From [Mycobacterium] zoologicum (lineage in GTDB: Bacteria; Actinomycetota; Actinomycetes; Mycobacteriales; Mycobacteriaceae): DNA of 64,000 nt. Shown here one piece after another: positions 35,374 through 46,275 of the stretch. Numbering within the stretch: position 1 is the first letter of the stretch; each line of letters opens with the position of its first letter. Position numbers and translations under genes: made by a program. Location: positions 780,919 to 844,918 of the forward strand of contig NZ_CP083985.1 of NCBI RefSeq assembly GCF_020172665.1. The letters are read 5' to 3'. The notes under the pieces were generated by a model. The model made no database searches and was not told where the DNA came from. It saw only the letters and a list, made by a program, of their open reading frames with translations.

Positions 35374-36309
35374 ATGCGACACCACATCGCGCCCGTTGAG
35401 TTCGATAATCTGCGCACGATGACCTACGAGGTCACCGACCGGATAGCCCGAATCACCTTCAACCGCCCCGAGCACGGTAACGCGATCACCGCCGACACCC
35501 CGCTGGAACTGTCGGCGCTGGTGGAGCGCGCCGACCTGGACCCGAACGTGCACGTCATCCTGGTGTCGGGCCGCGGCGAGGGGTTCTGTGCGGGCTTCGA
35601 CCTGGGCGCCTACGCCGAAGGCTCGTCGTCGGCGGGCGGTGAGAACTATCGCGGCAGCGTGCTCGACGGCAAAATCCAGGCCGCCAACCATCGCCCGGAC
35701 CAGCCCTGGGATCCGATGGTCGACTACCAGATGATGAGCCGGTTCGTCCGCGGGTTCGCCGCGCTGATGCACGCCGACAAACCGACGGTGGTCAAGATCC
35801 ACGGCTACTGCGTGGCCGGCGGCACCGACATCGCGCTGCACGCCGACCAGGTGATCGCGGCCTCCGACGCCAAGATCGGCTACCCGCCGACCCGGGTATG
35901 GGGAGTGCCGGCCGCCGGGTTGTGGGCGCACCGGCTCGGCGACCAGCGCGCCAAACGCCTTCTGCTGACCGGAGATTGCATCACCGGCGCGCAGGCCGCC
36001 GAATGGGGCCTGGCCATCGAGGCCCCCGGCCCGGCGGACCTCGAGGAGCGCACCGAGCGACTGGTGGCCCGCATCGCCGCGATGCCCGTCAACCAGCTCA
36101 TCATGGCCAAGCTGGCGTTGAACACCGCGCTGCTGCAACAGGGGGTGGCCACCAGCCGGATGGTCAGCACCGTCTTCGACGGGGTGGCCCGCCACACCCG
36201 GGAGGGGCACGCGTTCGTCGCCGACGCGGTGGCGCACGGCTTCCGCGACGCGGTCCGCCACCGCGACGAGCCGTTCGGCGACTACGGGCGAAGCACGTCC
36301 GGGGTATAG
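35374..36309 (+). CDS. echA4: enoyl-CoA hydratase family protein EchA4
   Basis: This 311-residue crotonase-fold protein corresponds to Rv0673. The oxyanion-hole segments are SGRGEGFCAGFDLGAYAEG and KIHGYCVAGGTDIALHAD. A roughly 50-residue insertion (residues 85-130, DQPWDPMVDYQMMSRF) distinguishes this subgroup. The usual catalytic Glu positions are not obvious (VWGVPAAGLWAHRLG), so it may be an isomerase, hydrolase or another crotonase rather than a hydratase. It follows fadE8 by 24 bases, probably in one operon. Confidence 0.88.
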   Translation: MRHHIAPVEFDNLRTMTYEVTDRIARITFNRPEHGNAITADTPLELSALVERADLDPNVHVILVSGRGEGFCAGFDLGAYAEGSSSAGGENYRGSVLDGKIQAANHRPDQPWDPMVDYQMMSRFVRGFAALMHADKPTVVKIHGYCVAGGTDIALHADQVIAASDAKIGYPPTRVWGVPAAGLWAHRLGDQRAKRLLLTGDCITGAQAAEWGLAIEAPGPADLEERTERLVARIAAMPVNQLIMAKLALNTALLQQGVATSRMVSTVFDGVARHTREGHAFVADAVAHGFRDAVRHRDEPFGDYGRSTSGV

Positions 36310-36311
36310 GC

Positions 36312-37037
36312 ATGCACGGTGTTCAGGACCGGATGACGGCACGTTCGGTGGTGCTTTCACTGCTGCTGGGGGCGCACCCGGCATCGGCGACTCCGGCTGA
36401 ATTGCTCAGGCTGACAGCGGGGCTGGTCAAGGAGACCGCCATGCGGGTGGCATTGACCCGGATGGTCGCCGCGGGTGACCTGATCCGCTCCGCCGACGGC
36501 TACGGCCTCTCTGAGCGTCTGCTCGATCGCCAGCGCCGACAGGACGAGGCGCTGAATCCGACGACGCGGGATTGGCACGGCGACTGGATCGCGGTGGTGG
36601 TCACCAGCATCGGCAGTGATGCCAGGACCCGCGCGGCGCTGCGCTCCGGACTCACTTCCCTGCGGTTCGCCGAACTGCGCGAAGGGATTTGGATGCGCCC
36701 GGACAATATCGCCGTCGAGCTCGGCCCCGAGCTCGGCGTGCACACCCGAACGCTCACCGCGCGCGATGAACACCCCGCCGAGCTCGCCGCCACACTGTGG
36801 GATCTGACCGAATGGGCCGACACCGGCCGCGGGTTGCTCAAGGTGATGGCCGATGCCGATGGCATTCCCGATCGCTTCGCGGTCGCCGCCGCGATGGTTC
36901 GGCACCTGCGCCGCGACCCGGTGCTGCCGCCGGAGCTGCTCCCGGCGGATTGGCCCGGGCAGCGACTGCGTGACCGGTACTCCGAATTCGTCGCCGAGCT
37001 GACGTCGCGGCGCCAAGCGGGGCAGGTGGAGAGATGA
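36312..37037 (+). CDS. PaaX-family transcriptional regulator
   Basis: This 241-residue protein (Rv0674 equivalent) has the PaaX N-terminal winged helix (ARSVVLSLLLGAHPASATPAEL, then VKETAMRVALTRMVAAGDLI) and the central GELREGIWMRPDNI-type segment (here ELREGIWMRPDNI). PaaX repressors sense an aromatic or acyl-CoA, phenylacetyl-CoA in the type member. It may regulate the fadE8-echA4-echA5 cluster. ATG at 36312 is used; ATG at 36333 (MTARS) is an equally plausible start. Its stop overlaps the echA5 ATG (ATGA). Confidence 0.88.
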   Translation: MHGVQDRMTARSVVLSLLLGAHPASATPAELLRLTAGLVKETAMRVALTRMVAAGDLIRSADGYGLSERLLDRQRRQDEALNPTTRDWHGDWIAVVVTSIGSDARTRAALRSGLTSLRFAELREGIWMRPDNIAVELGPELGVHTRTLTARDEHPAELAATLWDLTEWADTGRGLLKVMADADGIPDRFAVAAAMVRHLRRDPVLPPELLPADWPGQRLRDRYSEFVAELTSRRQAGQVER

Positions 37038-37798
37038 CAGATGCGGTGCGGGTGGAGCGCAGCGGTGCGATCACCACCGTGATCCTGAACCGGCCGCAGG
37101 CGCGCAACGCCGTCGACGGGCCGACCGCGGCCAAGCTGTATCAGGCCTTCGACGAATTCGACCGCGACGACACCGCGTCGGTGGCCGTGCTCTGGGGCGA
37201 CAACGGAACCTTCTGTGCCGGAGCCGATCTCAAGGCGCTCGGGACCGCCGACTCCAACCAGACCCACCGCAGCGGACCCGGCCCGATGGGCCCCACCAGG
37301 ATGGTGCTGTCCAAACCGGTGATCGCCGCGGTGAGCGGCTACGCGGTGGCCGGCGGACTGGAACTCGCGCTCTGGTGCGACCTGCGCGTCGTCGAGACCG
37401 ACGCCGTCTTCGGGGTGTTCTGCCGCCGTTGGGGGGTGCCGCTGATCGACGGTGGCACGGTGCGACTGCCTCGGCTGATCGGCCACAGCCGCGCCATGGA
37501 CATGATCCTGACCGGGCGGGCGGTGGACGCCGCCGAGGCCCAAGCGATCGGACTGGCCAATCGGGTGGTGCCCAGCGGTGACGCACGCCGGGCTGCCGAG
37601 CAGCTGGCGGCCGAACTCGCCGAGCTGCCGCAGGGCTGCCTGCGCTCCGATCGGCTCTCGGCGCTGAACCAGTGGGGGATGAGCGAAACCGATGCGATGG
37701 CACAGGAATTCGAGAGCATCGAGCGGGTAGCCGAAGAAGCCTTGAAAGGTGCGGGCCGGTTCGCCAAAGGCGCGGGCCGGCACGGCGCCAGGACTTGA
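37034..37798 (+). CDS. echA5: enoyl-CoA hydratase EchA5
   Basis: This 254-residue crotonase corresponds to Rv0675. It shows ITTVILNRPQARNAVDGPTA, the first oxyanion segment NGTFCAGADLKALG, the second AAVSGYAVAGGLELALWCD, and RWGVPLIDGGTVRLPRLIG covering the second catalytic position. It starts inside the PaaX stop codon, implying coupled translation. In M. tuberculosis the next genes are mmpS5-mmpL5 and their regulator; here the convergent DUF3060 pair follows at once. Confidence 0.9.
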   Translation: MTDAVRVERSGAITTVILNRPQARNAVDGPTAAKLYQAFDEFDRDDTASVAVLWGDNGTFCAGADLKALGTADSNQTHRSGPGPMGPTRMVLSKPVIAAVSGYAVAGGLELALWCDLRVVETDAVFGVFCRRWGVPLIDGGTVRLPRLIGHSRAMDMILTGRAVDAAEAQAIGLANRVVPSGDARRAAEQLAAELAELPQGCLRSDRLSALNQWGMSETDAMAQEFESIERVAEEALKGAGRFAKGAGRHGART

Positions 37799-37805
37799 AG
37801 CCTGA

Positions 37806-38222
37806 TCAGCGCCGGTCGGTGATGGTGTTGCCCGAACCCCGGTCGTCCAGCTTCGGGTCGCCGCTGCGGTAGGCCACCGAGTTGTTGATCCCGCTGATCG
37901 TCAGCTCTGTCTCCACCCGGTCGACGCTGATCCGGTTGTCGGCACCGGCGACTGTCACCGTCGCGCAGCGGCCACGAACCGTCAGCCGGTTGTTGGACCC
38001 GGTCACGTTCAGTGACTTGCCGTCGGCGCAGTTCAGCTCCGAGGTGGTCCCGAACGAGTCGTAGGTGATCGTGTTGATGAATCGCCCGTCATAGTTCTTC
38101 GAGATCCGGGCCGACCGGTGCGGCGGTTCGGATTCGCAGCCGGCCGTACCGGCGATCAGTGCCAGCAGCGTGACACCGGCGAGCAGGATCGTCCAGGAAT
38201 TTCGGGTGTGGCCGTGGGTCAC
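37806..38222 (-). CDS. DUF3060 lipoprotein
   Basis: This 138-residue protein begins at GTG 38222, overlapping the upstream stop as GTGA. It has an N-terminal hydrophobic signal (WTILLAGVTLLALIAGTAGC) with Cys after TAG, a plausible lipobox. The mature part is a DUF3060 repeat-type beta structure rich in N-x-V/I-T motifs (LNVTGSNNRLTVRG, VTVAGADNRISVD, LTISGINNSVAYRSGDP), likely a small beta-solenoid. It is expected on the outer face of the membrane. It corresponds to one of Rv0679c/Rv0680c. Function unknown. Confidence 0.8.
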   Translation of the reverse strand: MTHGHTRNSWTILLAGVTLLALIAGTAGCESEPPHRSARISKNYDGRFINTITYDSFGTTSELNCADGKSLNVTGSNNRLTVRGRCATVTVAGADNRISVDRVETELTISGINNSVAYRSGDPKLDDRGSGNTITDRR

Positions 38223-38581
38223 GCCGGTACGCGCGCGAGCCGGTTGGTCATCCCCAGCTCGCGTCCGCGGTCGTACAGGAACGGGTCGCCGTTGTGGTAG
38301 TAGACGGTCTGGTCGTAGCCGTACACCGTGACGTCGTTGACGATGTTCTCGGCGATCACGGTGTTCTGCGAACCCTGCATGGTCACCGCCCAGCAGTCCC
38401 CGAAGGCGTACACGGTGTTGTTCACCCCGTTGATGAACAGTGTGCCGCCCTGGCAGTCCAGCGAACGGGTCTCGTGCACCCCGTAGACGTGGATGTCGCC
38501 GGGCACGGCGGTCGCCTCGGCGGCACCGAACAAACCGGCCCCGACGCACAGCATTGCTGCACACAGTGCGGTCGATTTCAT
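38219..38581 (-). CDS. exported DUF3060 protein
   Basis: This 120-residue protein starts MKSTALCAAMLCVGAGLFGA, a clear cleavable signal peptide ending near ATAVPG. The mature region has the same DUF3060 beta-repeat as its downstream neighbour (LFINGVNNTVYAFGDC, VTMQGSQNTVIAEN, VTVYGYDQTVYYHNGDP) plus two Cys that could form a disulfide. The pair overlaps by 4 bases and is probably a tandem duplication. GAGAGG lies about 9 bases before the ATG. It is divergent from a TetR gene. Function unknown. Confidence 0.8.
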   Translation of the reverse strand: MKSTALCAAMLCVGAGLFGAAEATAVPGDIHVYGVHETRSLDCQGGTLFINGVNNTVYAFGDCWAVTMQGSQNTVIAENIVNDVTVYGYDQTVYYHNGDPFLYDRGRELGMTNRLARVPA

Positions 38582-38735
38582 CTTCGGCCCCTCTCGCCGG
38601 TCCCAACTGGTGCCAAAGCTTACGTCGCGGCGGCTCGGCCGTACCGCGGTTCCCCCGGTTATCCGTGGATTAGAGTTCTGTGCTGATCTCCCGTCGGTTC
38701 CCCAGCCGGACCACACGATCCGAAGGGCGTACGCC

Positions 38736-39365
38736 ATGCCAGCTCGATCAGACCCGCCGTCGGCGGGCGGGCGGCTACGCGCCAACGGAAAATCCGGGGC
38801 GCGGCCGGTCAAGCTGAGCCGCGAGATCATCGTCAACGCCGCGCTGAACTTCCTGGACCGCGAGGGCTGGGACGCACTGACCATCAACGCGCTGGCCACC
38901 CAGCTGGGCACCAAGGGCCCGTCGCTGTACAACCACGTGCACAGTCTCAACGACCTGCGCCGAGCGATGCGGATGCGGGTCATCGACGACCTGCTGGAGA
39001 TGCTCACCCAGGTCGGTAAGGGTCGCAGCGGCGACGACGCGGTGCTGGTGATGGCCGGCGCCTACCGCAGCTACGCCCACCACCACCCCGGCCGCTATTC
39101 GGCGTTCACCCGGATGCCGCTGGGCGGCGACGACCCGGAGTACACGGCGGCGGCCACCCGCGCCGCGGCCCCGGTGATCGAGGTGCTGATGTCCTACGGG
39201 CTCGAAGGGGAGCGGGCGTTTCACGCTGCCCTGGAGTTCTGGGCGGCCATGCACGGCTTCGTGCTGCTGGAGATGACCGGGGTGATGGACGACGTCGACA
39301 CCGAGGCGGTATTCGCCGACATGGTGCGCCGGTTGGCCTCGGCCATGGACGGCCGTACCGCCTGA
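38736..39365 (+). CDS. TetR-family transcriptional regulator
   Basis: This 209-residue TetR protein (Rv0681 equivalent) has a Pro/Gly-rich N-terminal extension, then the helix-turn-helix LTINALATQLGTKGPSLYNHV. A C-terminal ligand domain containing HHHPGRYSAFTRMPLGGDDPEY and FHAALEFWAAMHGFVLLEMTG follows, of the type with a WHG-like tail (here AAMHGFV). It is divergent from the DUF3060 pair and sits ahead of rpsL. The ligand is unknown. Confidence 0.88.
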   Translation: MPARSDPPSAGGRLRANGKSGARPVKLSREIIVNAALNFLDREGWDALTINALATQLGTKGPSLYNHVHSLNDLRRAMRMRVIDDLLEMLTQVGKGRSGDDAVLVMAGAYRSYAHHHPGRYSAFTRMPLGGDDPEYTAAATRAAAPVIEVLMSYGLEGERAFHAALEFWAAMHGFVLLEMTGVMDDVDTEAVFADMVRRLASAMDGRTA

Positions 39366-39410
39366 TACCCAGCGGGCGGAAGGGGCCACAGGGGATACAG
39401 GGGCCGCGCT

Positions 39411-39440
39411 TTGACCTGCCGGAGTGCTGACGGGTATCGT
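39411..39440 (+). promoter_or_regulatory. candidate str operon promoter
   Basis: TTGACC (39411-39416) and TATCGT (39435-39440) are 18 bases apart, in the 264-base gap before rpsL. The leader of about 180 bases contains a small GCGGA/TCCGC hairpin near 39521-39534 and no gene. Confidence 0.6.
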
Positions 39441-39629
39441 GGTAGCTCGTGCCTGGCCACATAGGCGCGTTTGGAGACATAACGCGCGCGGCCGGGCCCA
39501 ATTCGCGTGTCCATTATGCAGCGGAGAAATCCGCAGTGGCCCATGCGACACGCCCGACCGCGGGATAAGCGGTAGGGCACAGGACTGCACGTTTTACAGA
39601 GTTTGAACAGCGATAGAGGAAGCCGGTAG

Positions 39630-40004
39630 ATGCCAACCATTCAGCAGCTGGTCCGCAAGGGTCGCCGCGACAAGGTCGCCAAGGTCAAGACCGCGGCCCT
39701 CAAGGGCAGCCCGCAGCGTCGAGGCGTGTGCACCCGCGTGTACACCACCACCCCGAAGAAGCCGAACTCGGCGCTTCGTAAGGTCGCCCGCGTGAAGCTG
39801 ACCAGCCAGGTCGAGGTCACCGCCTACATCCCGGGTGAGGGTCACAACCTGCAGGAGCACTCGATGGTGCTGGTGCGTGGCGGCCGGGTGAAGGACCTCC
39901 CCGGTGTGCGCTACAAGATCATCCGCGGCTCGCTGGACACCCAGGGAGTCAAGAACCGCAAGCAGGCCCGCAGCCGCTACGGCGCGAAGAAGGAGAAGAG
40001 CTGA
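39630..40004 (+). CDS. rpsL: 30S ribosomal protein S12
   Basis: S12 (124 residues) lies at the decoding centre and is the streptomycin target. Lys43 (in [14 protein letters not shown]) and Lys88 (in [12 protein letters not shown]), the positions mutated in streptomycin-resistant mycobacteria, are both wild type. GAGGAAG precedes the ATG. Its stop overlaps the rpsG ATG by one base (TGATG). Confidence 0.98.
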
Positions 40005-40474
40005 TGCCGCGCAAGGGTCCCGCTCCCAAGCGTCCGCTGGTTTCCGACCCGGTCTACGGGTCGCAGCTGGTCACCCAGCTGGTCAACAAGATCCTGATGG
40101 ACGGCAAGAAGTCCCTGGCCGAGCGCATCGTCTACGGCGCGCTGGAGCAGGCGCGCGACAAGACCGGTACCGACCCGGTCGTGACGCTCAAGCGCGCGCT
40201 GGACAACGTCAAGCCGGCCCTGGAGGTCCGCAGCCGCCGCGTCGGTGGCGCCACCTACCAGGTGCCCGTCGAGGTGCGGCCGGACCGCTCCACCACGCTG
40301 GCGCTGCGCTGGCTGGTGAGCTTCTCCAAGGCCCGCCGCGAGAAGACCATGATCGAGCGCCTGGCCAACGAGATCCTCGACGCCAGCAACGGCCTGGGTG
40401 CCGCCGTCAAGCGACGCGAGGACACCCACAAGATGGCCGAGGCGAACCGGGCCTTCGCGCACTACCGCTGGTGA
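40004..40474 (+). CDS. rpsG: 30S ribosomal protein S7
   Basis: S7 (156 residues) nucleates the 30S head and contacts E-site tRNA. The sequence [20 protein letters not shown] and the C-terminus [13 protein letters not shown] match the mycobacterial family exactly in length. It is translationally coupled to rpsL and followed by a 74-base gap before fusA that includes AGCTACAAAC. Confidence 0.98.
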   Translation: MPRKGPAPKRPLVSDPVYGSQLVTQLVNKILMDGKKSLAERIVYGALEQARDKTGTDPVVTLKRALDNVKPALEVRSRRVGGATYQVPVEVRPDRSTTLALRWLVSFSKARREKTMIERLANEILDASNGLGAAVKRREDTHKMAEANRAFAHYRW

Positions 40475-40548
40475 TCACGCCGGCCTGACCCGCCGGGACC
40501 AGCTACAAACAAGCAACTGAAGTAACGACAAAGAGTGGGAAGACTGCT

Positions 40549-42651
40549 GTGGCACAGGACGTGCTCACCGACCTGAACAAGGTCCGCAACATCGGCATCA
40601 TGGCGCACATCGACGCCGGTAAGACGACGACGACCGAGCGGATCCTCTATTACACCGGGGTCAACTACAAGATCGGCGAGACGCACGACGGCGCCTCCAC
40701 CACCGACTGGATGGAGCAGGAGCAGGAGCGCGGCATCACCATCACCTCCGCCGCGGTGACCTGCTTCTGGAACAAGAACCAGATCAACATCATCGACACC
40801 CCGGGACACGTCGACTTCACCGTCGAGGTGGAGCGGTCCCTGCGAGTGCTCGATGGCGCCGTCGCCGTGTTCGACGGCAAGGAGGGTGTCGAGCCGCAGT
40901 CCGAGCAGGTGTGGCGCCAGGCCGACAAGTACGACGTCCCGCGCATCTGCTTCGTCAACAAGATGGACAAGCTGGGTGCGGACTTCTACTTCACCGTGCG
41001 CACCATCGAGGAGCGCCTGGGTGCCCGTCCGCTGGTGATCCAGCTGCCGATCGGCTCCGAGAACGACTTCGAGGGCATCGTCGACCTGGTCGAGATGAAC
41101 GCCAAGGTGTGGCGCGGCGAGACCAAGCTCGGTGAGACCTACGAGACCATCGAGATCCCGTCCGACCTGGCCGACAAGGCCGACGAGTACCGGACCGCGC
41201 TGCTGGAGGCCGTCGCCGAGACCGACGAGGCCCTGCTGGAGAAGTACCTCGGCGGCGAGGAGCTCTCGATCGAGGAGATCAAGGGCGGCATCCGCAAGCT
41301 GACCGTCACCTCCGAGCTGTACCCGGTGCTGTGCGGCAGCGCCTTTAAGAACAAGGGTGTCCAGCCGATGCTGGACGCGGTGGTCGACTACCTGCCGTCG
41401 CCGCTGGACGTCGAGTCGGTGCAGGGCCACGTGCCCGGCAAAGAGGACGAGGTCATCAGCCGCAAGCCCAGCACCGACGAGCCGTTCGCCGCGCTGGCGT
41501 TCAAGATCGCGGTGCACCCGTTCTTCGGCAAGCTGACCTACGTGCGGGTGTACTCGGGCAAGGTCGAGTCCGGTGCCCAGGTGGTCAACTCCACCAAGGG
41601 CAAGAAGGAGCGGCTCGGCAAGCTGTTCCAGATGCACTCCAACAAGGAGAACCCGGTCGAGTCGGTCTCCGCCGGCCACATCTACGCGGTGATCGGCTTG
41701 AAGGACACCACCACCGGTGACACGCTGTGCGACCCGGCCAACCAGATCGTGCTGGAGTCGATGACGTTCCCGGCGCCGGTCATCGAGGTCGCCATCGAGC
41801 CCAAGACCAAGAGCGACCAGGAGAAGCTGGGTCTGGCCATCCAGAAGCTGGCCGAAGAAGACCCCACCTTCAAGGTGCACCTGGACCAGGAGACCGGCCA
41901 GACCGTGATCGGCGGCATGGGCGAGCTGCACCTGGACATCCTGGTGGACCGGATGCGCCGCGAGTTCAAGGTCGAGGCCAACGTCGGCAAGCCGCAGGTG
42001 GCCTACAAGGAGACCATCCGCAAAAAGGTCGAGAAGGTCGAGTACACCCACAAGAAGCAGACCGGTGGGTCGGGCCAGTTCGCGAAGGTCCTCATCGACA
42101 TCGAGCCGTTCACCGGCGAGGACGGTGCGACCTACGAGTTCGAGAACAAGGTCACCGGTGGCCGCGTGCCCCGCGAGTACATCCCGGCGGTCGACGCCGG
42201 CGCCCAGGACGCCATGCAGTACGGCATCCTGGCCGGCTACCCGCTGGTCAACATCAAGGTCACACTGACCGATGGTGCCTACCACGACGTCGACTCCTCG
42301 GAGATGGCGTTCAAGGTGGCCGGTTCGCAGGCGCTGAAGAAGGCTGCCGCGGCAGCCCAGCCGGTGATCCTGGAACCGATCATGGCCGTCGAGGTCACCA
42401 CGCCCGAGGATTACATGGGCGACGTGATCGGCGACCTGAACTCCCGCCGTGGTCAGATCCAGGCCATGGAGGAGCGCAGCGGTGCGCGCGTCGTCAAGGC
42501 GCAGGTGCCGTTGTCGGAGATGTTCGGCTACGTCGGCGACCTCCGGTCGAAGACCCAGGGCCGGGCGAACTACTCCATGGTGTTCGACTCCTACGCCGAA
42601 GTGCCGGCGCAGGTGGCGAAGGAGATTATCGCGAAGGCAACGGGCGAGTAA
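40549..42651 (+). CDS. fusA: elongation factor G
   Basis: EF-G (700 residues, GTG start) is the translocation GTPase. The G1 motif AHIDAGKT lies near residues 19-26, G3 is DTPGHVDF and G4 is NKMDK. Domains II-V follow, with the tip-of-domain-IV region [10 protein letters not shown] and [16 protein letters not shown] in between. AGAGTGGGA is upstream of the start. A CTAGCTAC-type motif begins immediately after the stop codon. Confidence 0.98.
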   Translation: MAQDVLTDLNKVRNIGIMAHIDAGKTTTTERILYYTGVNYKIGETHDGASTTDWMEQEQERGITITSAAVTCFWNKNQINIIDTPGHVDFTVEVERSLRVLDGAVAVFDGKEGVEPQSEQVWRQADKYDVPRICFVNKMDKLGADFYFTVRTIEERLGARPLVIQLPIGSENDFEGIVDLVEMNAKVWRGETKLGETYETIEIPSDLADKADEYRTALLEAVAETDEALLEKYLGGEELSIEEIKGGIRKLTVTSELYPVLCGSAFKNKGVQPMLDAVVDYLPSPLDVESVQGHVPGKEDEVISRKPSTDEPFAALAFKIAVHPFFGKLTYVRVYSGKVESGAQVVNSTKGKKERLGKLFQMHSNKENPVESVSAGHIYAVIGLKDTTTGDTLCDPANQIVLESMTFPAPVIEVAIEPKTKSDQEKLGLAIQKLAEEDPTFKVHLDQETGQTVIGGMGELHLDILVDRMRREFKVEANVGKPQVAYKETIRKKVEKVEYTHKKQTGGSGQFAKVLIDIEPFTGEDGATYEFENKVTGGRVPREYIPAVDAGAQDAMQYGILAGYPLVNIKVTLTDGAYHDVDSSEMAFKVAGSQALKKAAAAAQPVILEPIMAVEVTTPEDYMGDVIGDLNSRRGQIQAMEERSGARVVKAQVPLSEMFGYVGDLRSKTQGRANYSMVFDSYAEVPAQVAKEIIAKATGE

Positions 42652-42667
42652 CTAGCTACAAACCCGC
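42652..42667 (+). repeat. CTAGCTAC-type intergenic motif, fusA-tuf copy
   Basis: CTAGCTACAAACCCGC starts on the base after the fusA stop. It matches the rpoB-rpoC copy at 27076-27092 except for one missing T. Confidence 0.6.
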
Positions 42668-42741
42668 GCCGCTACGGTGGCACAAACGAAAAAGATCAAT
42701 CCTGCTGTAACCCAGCACCAACAAGTCCAGGAGGACAAGAA

Positions 42742-43932
<1,191 letters not shown>

Positions 43933-43954
43933 TACCTGTTCTGACAGACAAGAG

Positions 43955-43981
43955 CCCCCGGCCGATCGGCCGGGGGTTTTT
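43955..43981 (+). terminator. str operon terminator
   Basis: CCCCCGGCC-GATC-GGCCGGGGG (43955-43976) is followed by five T, a textbook intrinsic terminator 22 bases after tuf. Confidence 0.92.
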
Positions 43982-44020
43982 GTTGTGCCGGATGTGTGGT
44001 TCGGCCGGAACGCCGGGATC

Positions 44021-44034
44021 TAGAACACGTTCCA
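44021..44034. promoter_or_regulatory. KstR-like operator
   Basis: TAGAACACGTTCCA matches the KstR binding pattern (TnnAACnnGTTnnA with AACACGTT core) in 13 to 14 positions. It lies 25 bases before the SDR start. KstR is the cholesterol-catabolism repressor of mycobacteria. Confidence 0.6.
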
Positions 44035-44049
44035 GTTCCGAGCTGCTAG

Positions 44050-44883
<834 letters not shown>

Positions 44884-44919
44884 TCGTTCTGCCCGACCAG
44901 GAGAACGAGGGGGACCCAC

Positions 44920-46098
44920 GTGCCCGAGCACGGAATCGTGATCGTCGGTGGCGGCCTGGCGGCCGTGCGTACCGCCGAGGAGCTGCGACGCGAGGAGTAC
45001 TCCGGGCCCATCACGATCGTCTCCGATGAGACCCGCCCGCCCTATGACAGGCCGCCGCTGACCAAAGAGGTGCTGCGCGGCGAGCGTGACGACACCACCC
45101 TGGAACCGCCGGAGTTCTACGCCACCCACGACATCGACCTGCGCCTGGGCTGTGGCGCCCGTGGCGTCGACACCGAGGCCCGCACGGTGACGCTGGCCGA
45201 CGGCAGCACCCTGGCCTACGCCCAGCTCGTCATCGCCACCGGGCTGGTGCCGCGGCGCATCCCGAGCCTCGGCGACCTGGACGGTATCCGGGTGGTCCGC
45301 TCCTTCGAGGACAGCTTGCTGCTGCGCGGTGACGCGGCCGCCGCGCGTCGCGCCGTGGTGGTCGGCGCCGGTTTCATCGGGTCCGAGGCGGCTGCCAGCC
45401 TGCGCAAGCTCGGTGTGGGCGTGGTGATCGTCGAGCCTCAGCCGACTCCGTTGGCGGCGGTGCTGGGCACCCAGATCGGTGAGATGGTGGCGCGGCTGCA
45501 CCGGGCCAACGGCGTCGACGTGCGCTGCGGGGTCGGAGTCGCCGAGGTCCGCGGCGACGGGCGCGTGGAGACGGTGGTGCTCGACGACGGCTCGGAGCTG
45601 GCCGCCGATCTGGTGGTGCTCGGTGTGGGTTCGACACCGGCGACCGGCTGGCTGGACGGCAGCGGCATCGAGGTCGGAAACGGCGTGCTCTGCGATGCGA
45701 TCGGGCGCACCAGCGCACCCGATGTGTGGGCCGTCGGCGACGTCGCGTTCTGGCGTGGTCATGACGGGCACCAGTCGCGCGTGGAGCATTGGAGCAACGT
45801 GGTCACCCAGGTGCGGGTGATGGTGCCCAACATGCTGGGCCGCGAGTCTCTGCACGACGTGGCGGTGCCCGGGTACTTCTGGAGTGACCAGTACGACGTC
45901 AAGATCCAGTGCCTGGGTGAGCCGGGGGCAGGCGACACCGTGCACGTGGTCGAGGACGATGGGCACAAGTTCCTGGCCTACTACGAGCGCGACGGCGTGC
46001 TGGCCGGTGTGGTCGGCGGCGGCCGGCCCGGCAAGGTGATGGCGATGCGCGCCAAGATCGCCGCGCGGGCCCCGATCTCCGAGGTGCTCGCCACCTAG
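44920..46098 (+). CDS. ferredoxin/rubredoxin reductase-like FAD protein
   Basis: This 392-residue flavoprotein (Rv0688 equivalent) has the FAD fingerprint IVIVGGGLAAVRTAEELR, RPPYDRPPLTKEVL typical of ferredoxin reductases of oxygenase systems, the NAD(P) fingerprint VVVGAGFIGSEAAASLR, and the second FAD motif VWAVGDVAFW. It likely passes electrons from NAD(P)H to a ferredoxin for a P450 or Rieske oxygenase. It follows the SDR and may share its regulation. Synteny with M. tuberculosis stops after this gene. Confidence 0.9.
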   Translation: MPEHGIVIVGGGLAAVRTAEELRREEYSGPITIVSDETRPPYDRPPLTKEVLRGERDDTTLEPPEFYATHDIDLRLGCGARGVDTEARTVTLADGSTLAYAQLVIATGLVPRRIPSLGDLDGIRVVRSFEDSLLLRGDAAAARRAVVVGAGFIGSEAAASLRKLGVGVVIVEPQPTPLAAVLGTQIGEMVARLHRANGVDVRCGVGVAEVRGDGRVETVVLDDGSELAADLVVLGVGSTPATGWLDGSGIEVGNGVLCDAIGRTSAPDVWAVGDVAFWRGHDGHQSRVEHWSNVVTQVRVMVPNMLGRESLHDVAVPGYFWSDQYDVKIQCLGEPGAGDTVHVVEDDGHKFLAYYERDGVLAGVVGGGRPGKVMAMRAKIAARAPISEVLAT

Positions 46099-46110
46099 GG
46101 GAGTCGCCTC

Positions 46111-46156
46111 CTTCGCCCCCTCGCGTCGCCCCCCTTCGCCCTCTCGCGTCGCCCCC
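46111..46156. repeat. two 23-base tandem repeats
   Basis: A C-rich unit beginning CTTCGCCCCCTCGCGTCG is repeated once (46111-46133, 46134-46156) with a single mismatch and a partial third start. It lies directly after the reductase gene. Confidence 0.8.
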
Positions 46157-46163
46157 CCTTCGT

Positions 46164-46222
46164 CGAGCGTGCACAAATGTCGACCCCGACCTGGGGAAAT
46201 ACCGGATGCTTGTGCACGCTCG
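46164..46222. repeat. palindromic intergenic element, copy 1
   Basis: CGAGCGTGCACAA (46164-46176) and its exact complement TTGTGCACGCTCG (46210-46222) enclose 33 bases that contain GTCGACCCC. A related element is at 62352-62409. Confidence 0.75.
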
Positions 46223-46233
46223 CGCAATCGACC

Positions 46234-46250
46234 GGAGAACGCTATTCTCC
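46234..46250. promoter_or_regulatory. GAGAA-type palindromic operator, copy 1
   Basis: GGAGAACGCTATTCTCC has perfect 6-base arms around CGCTA and lies 25 bases before the first gene of the acyl-CoA island. A matching palindrome with the same spacing is at 63240-63254. Confidence 0.6.
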
Positions 46251-46275
46251 ATACAGAGATCGGGAGGTGCAGGCG

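Noticed and set aside
39630..40004. Streptomycin-resistance mutation in rpsL
   Set aside because: Lys43 and Lys88 are wild type.
46111..46156. CRISPR array
   Set aside because: Only two adjacent C-rich units with no spacers and no cas genes; the same holds for 62414-62461.
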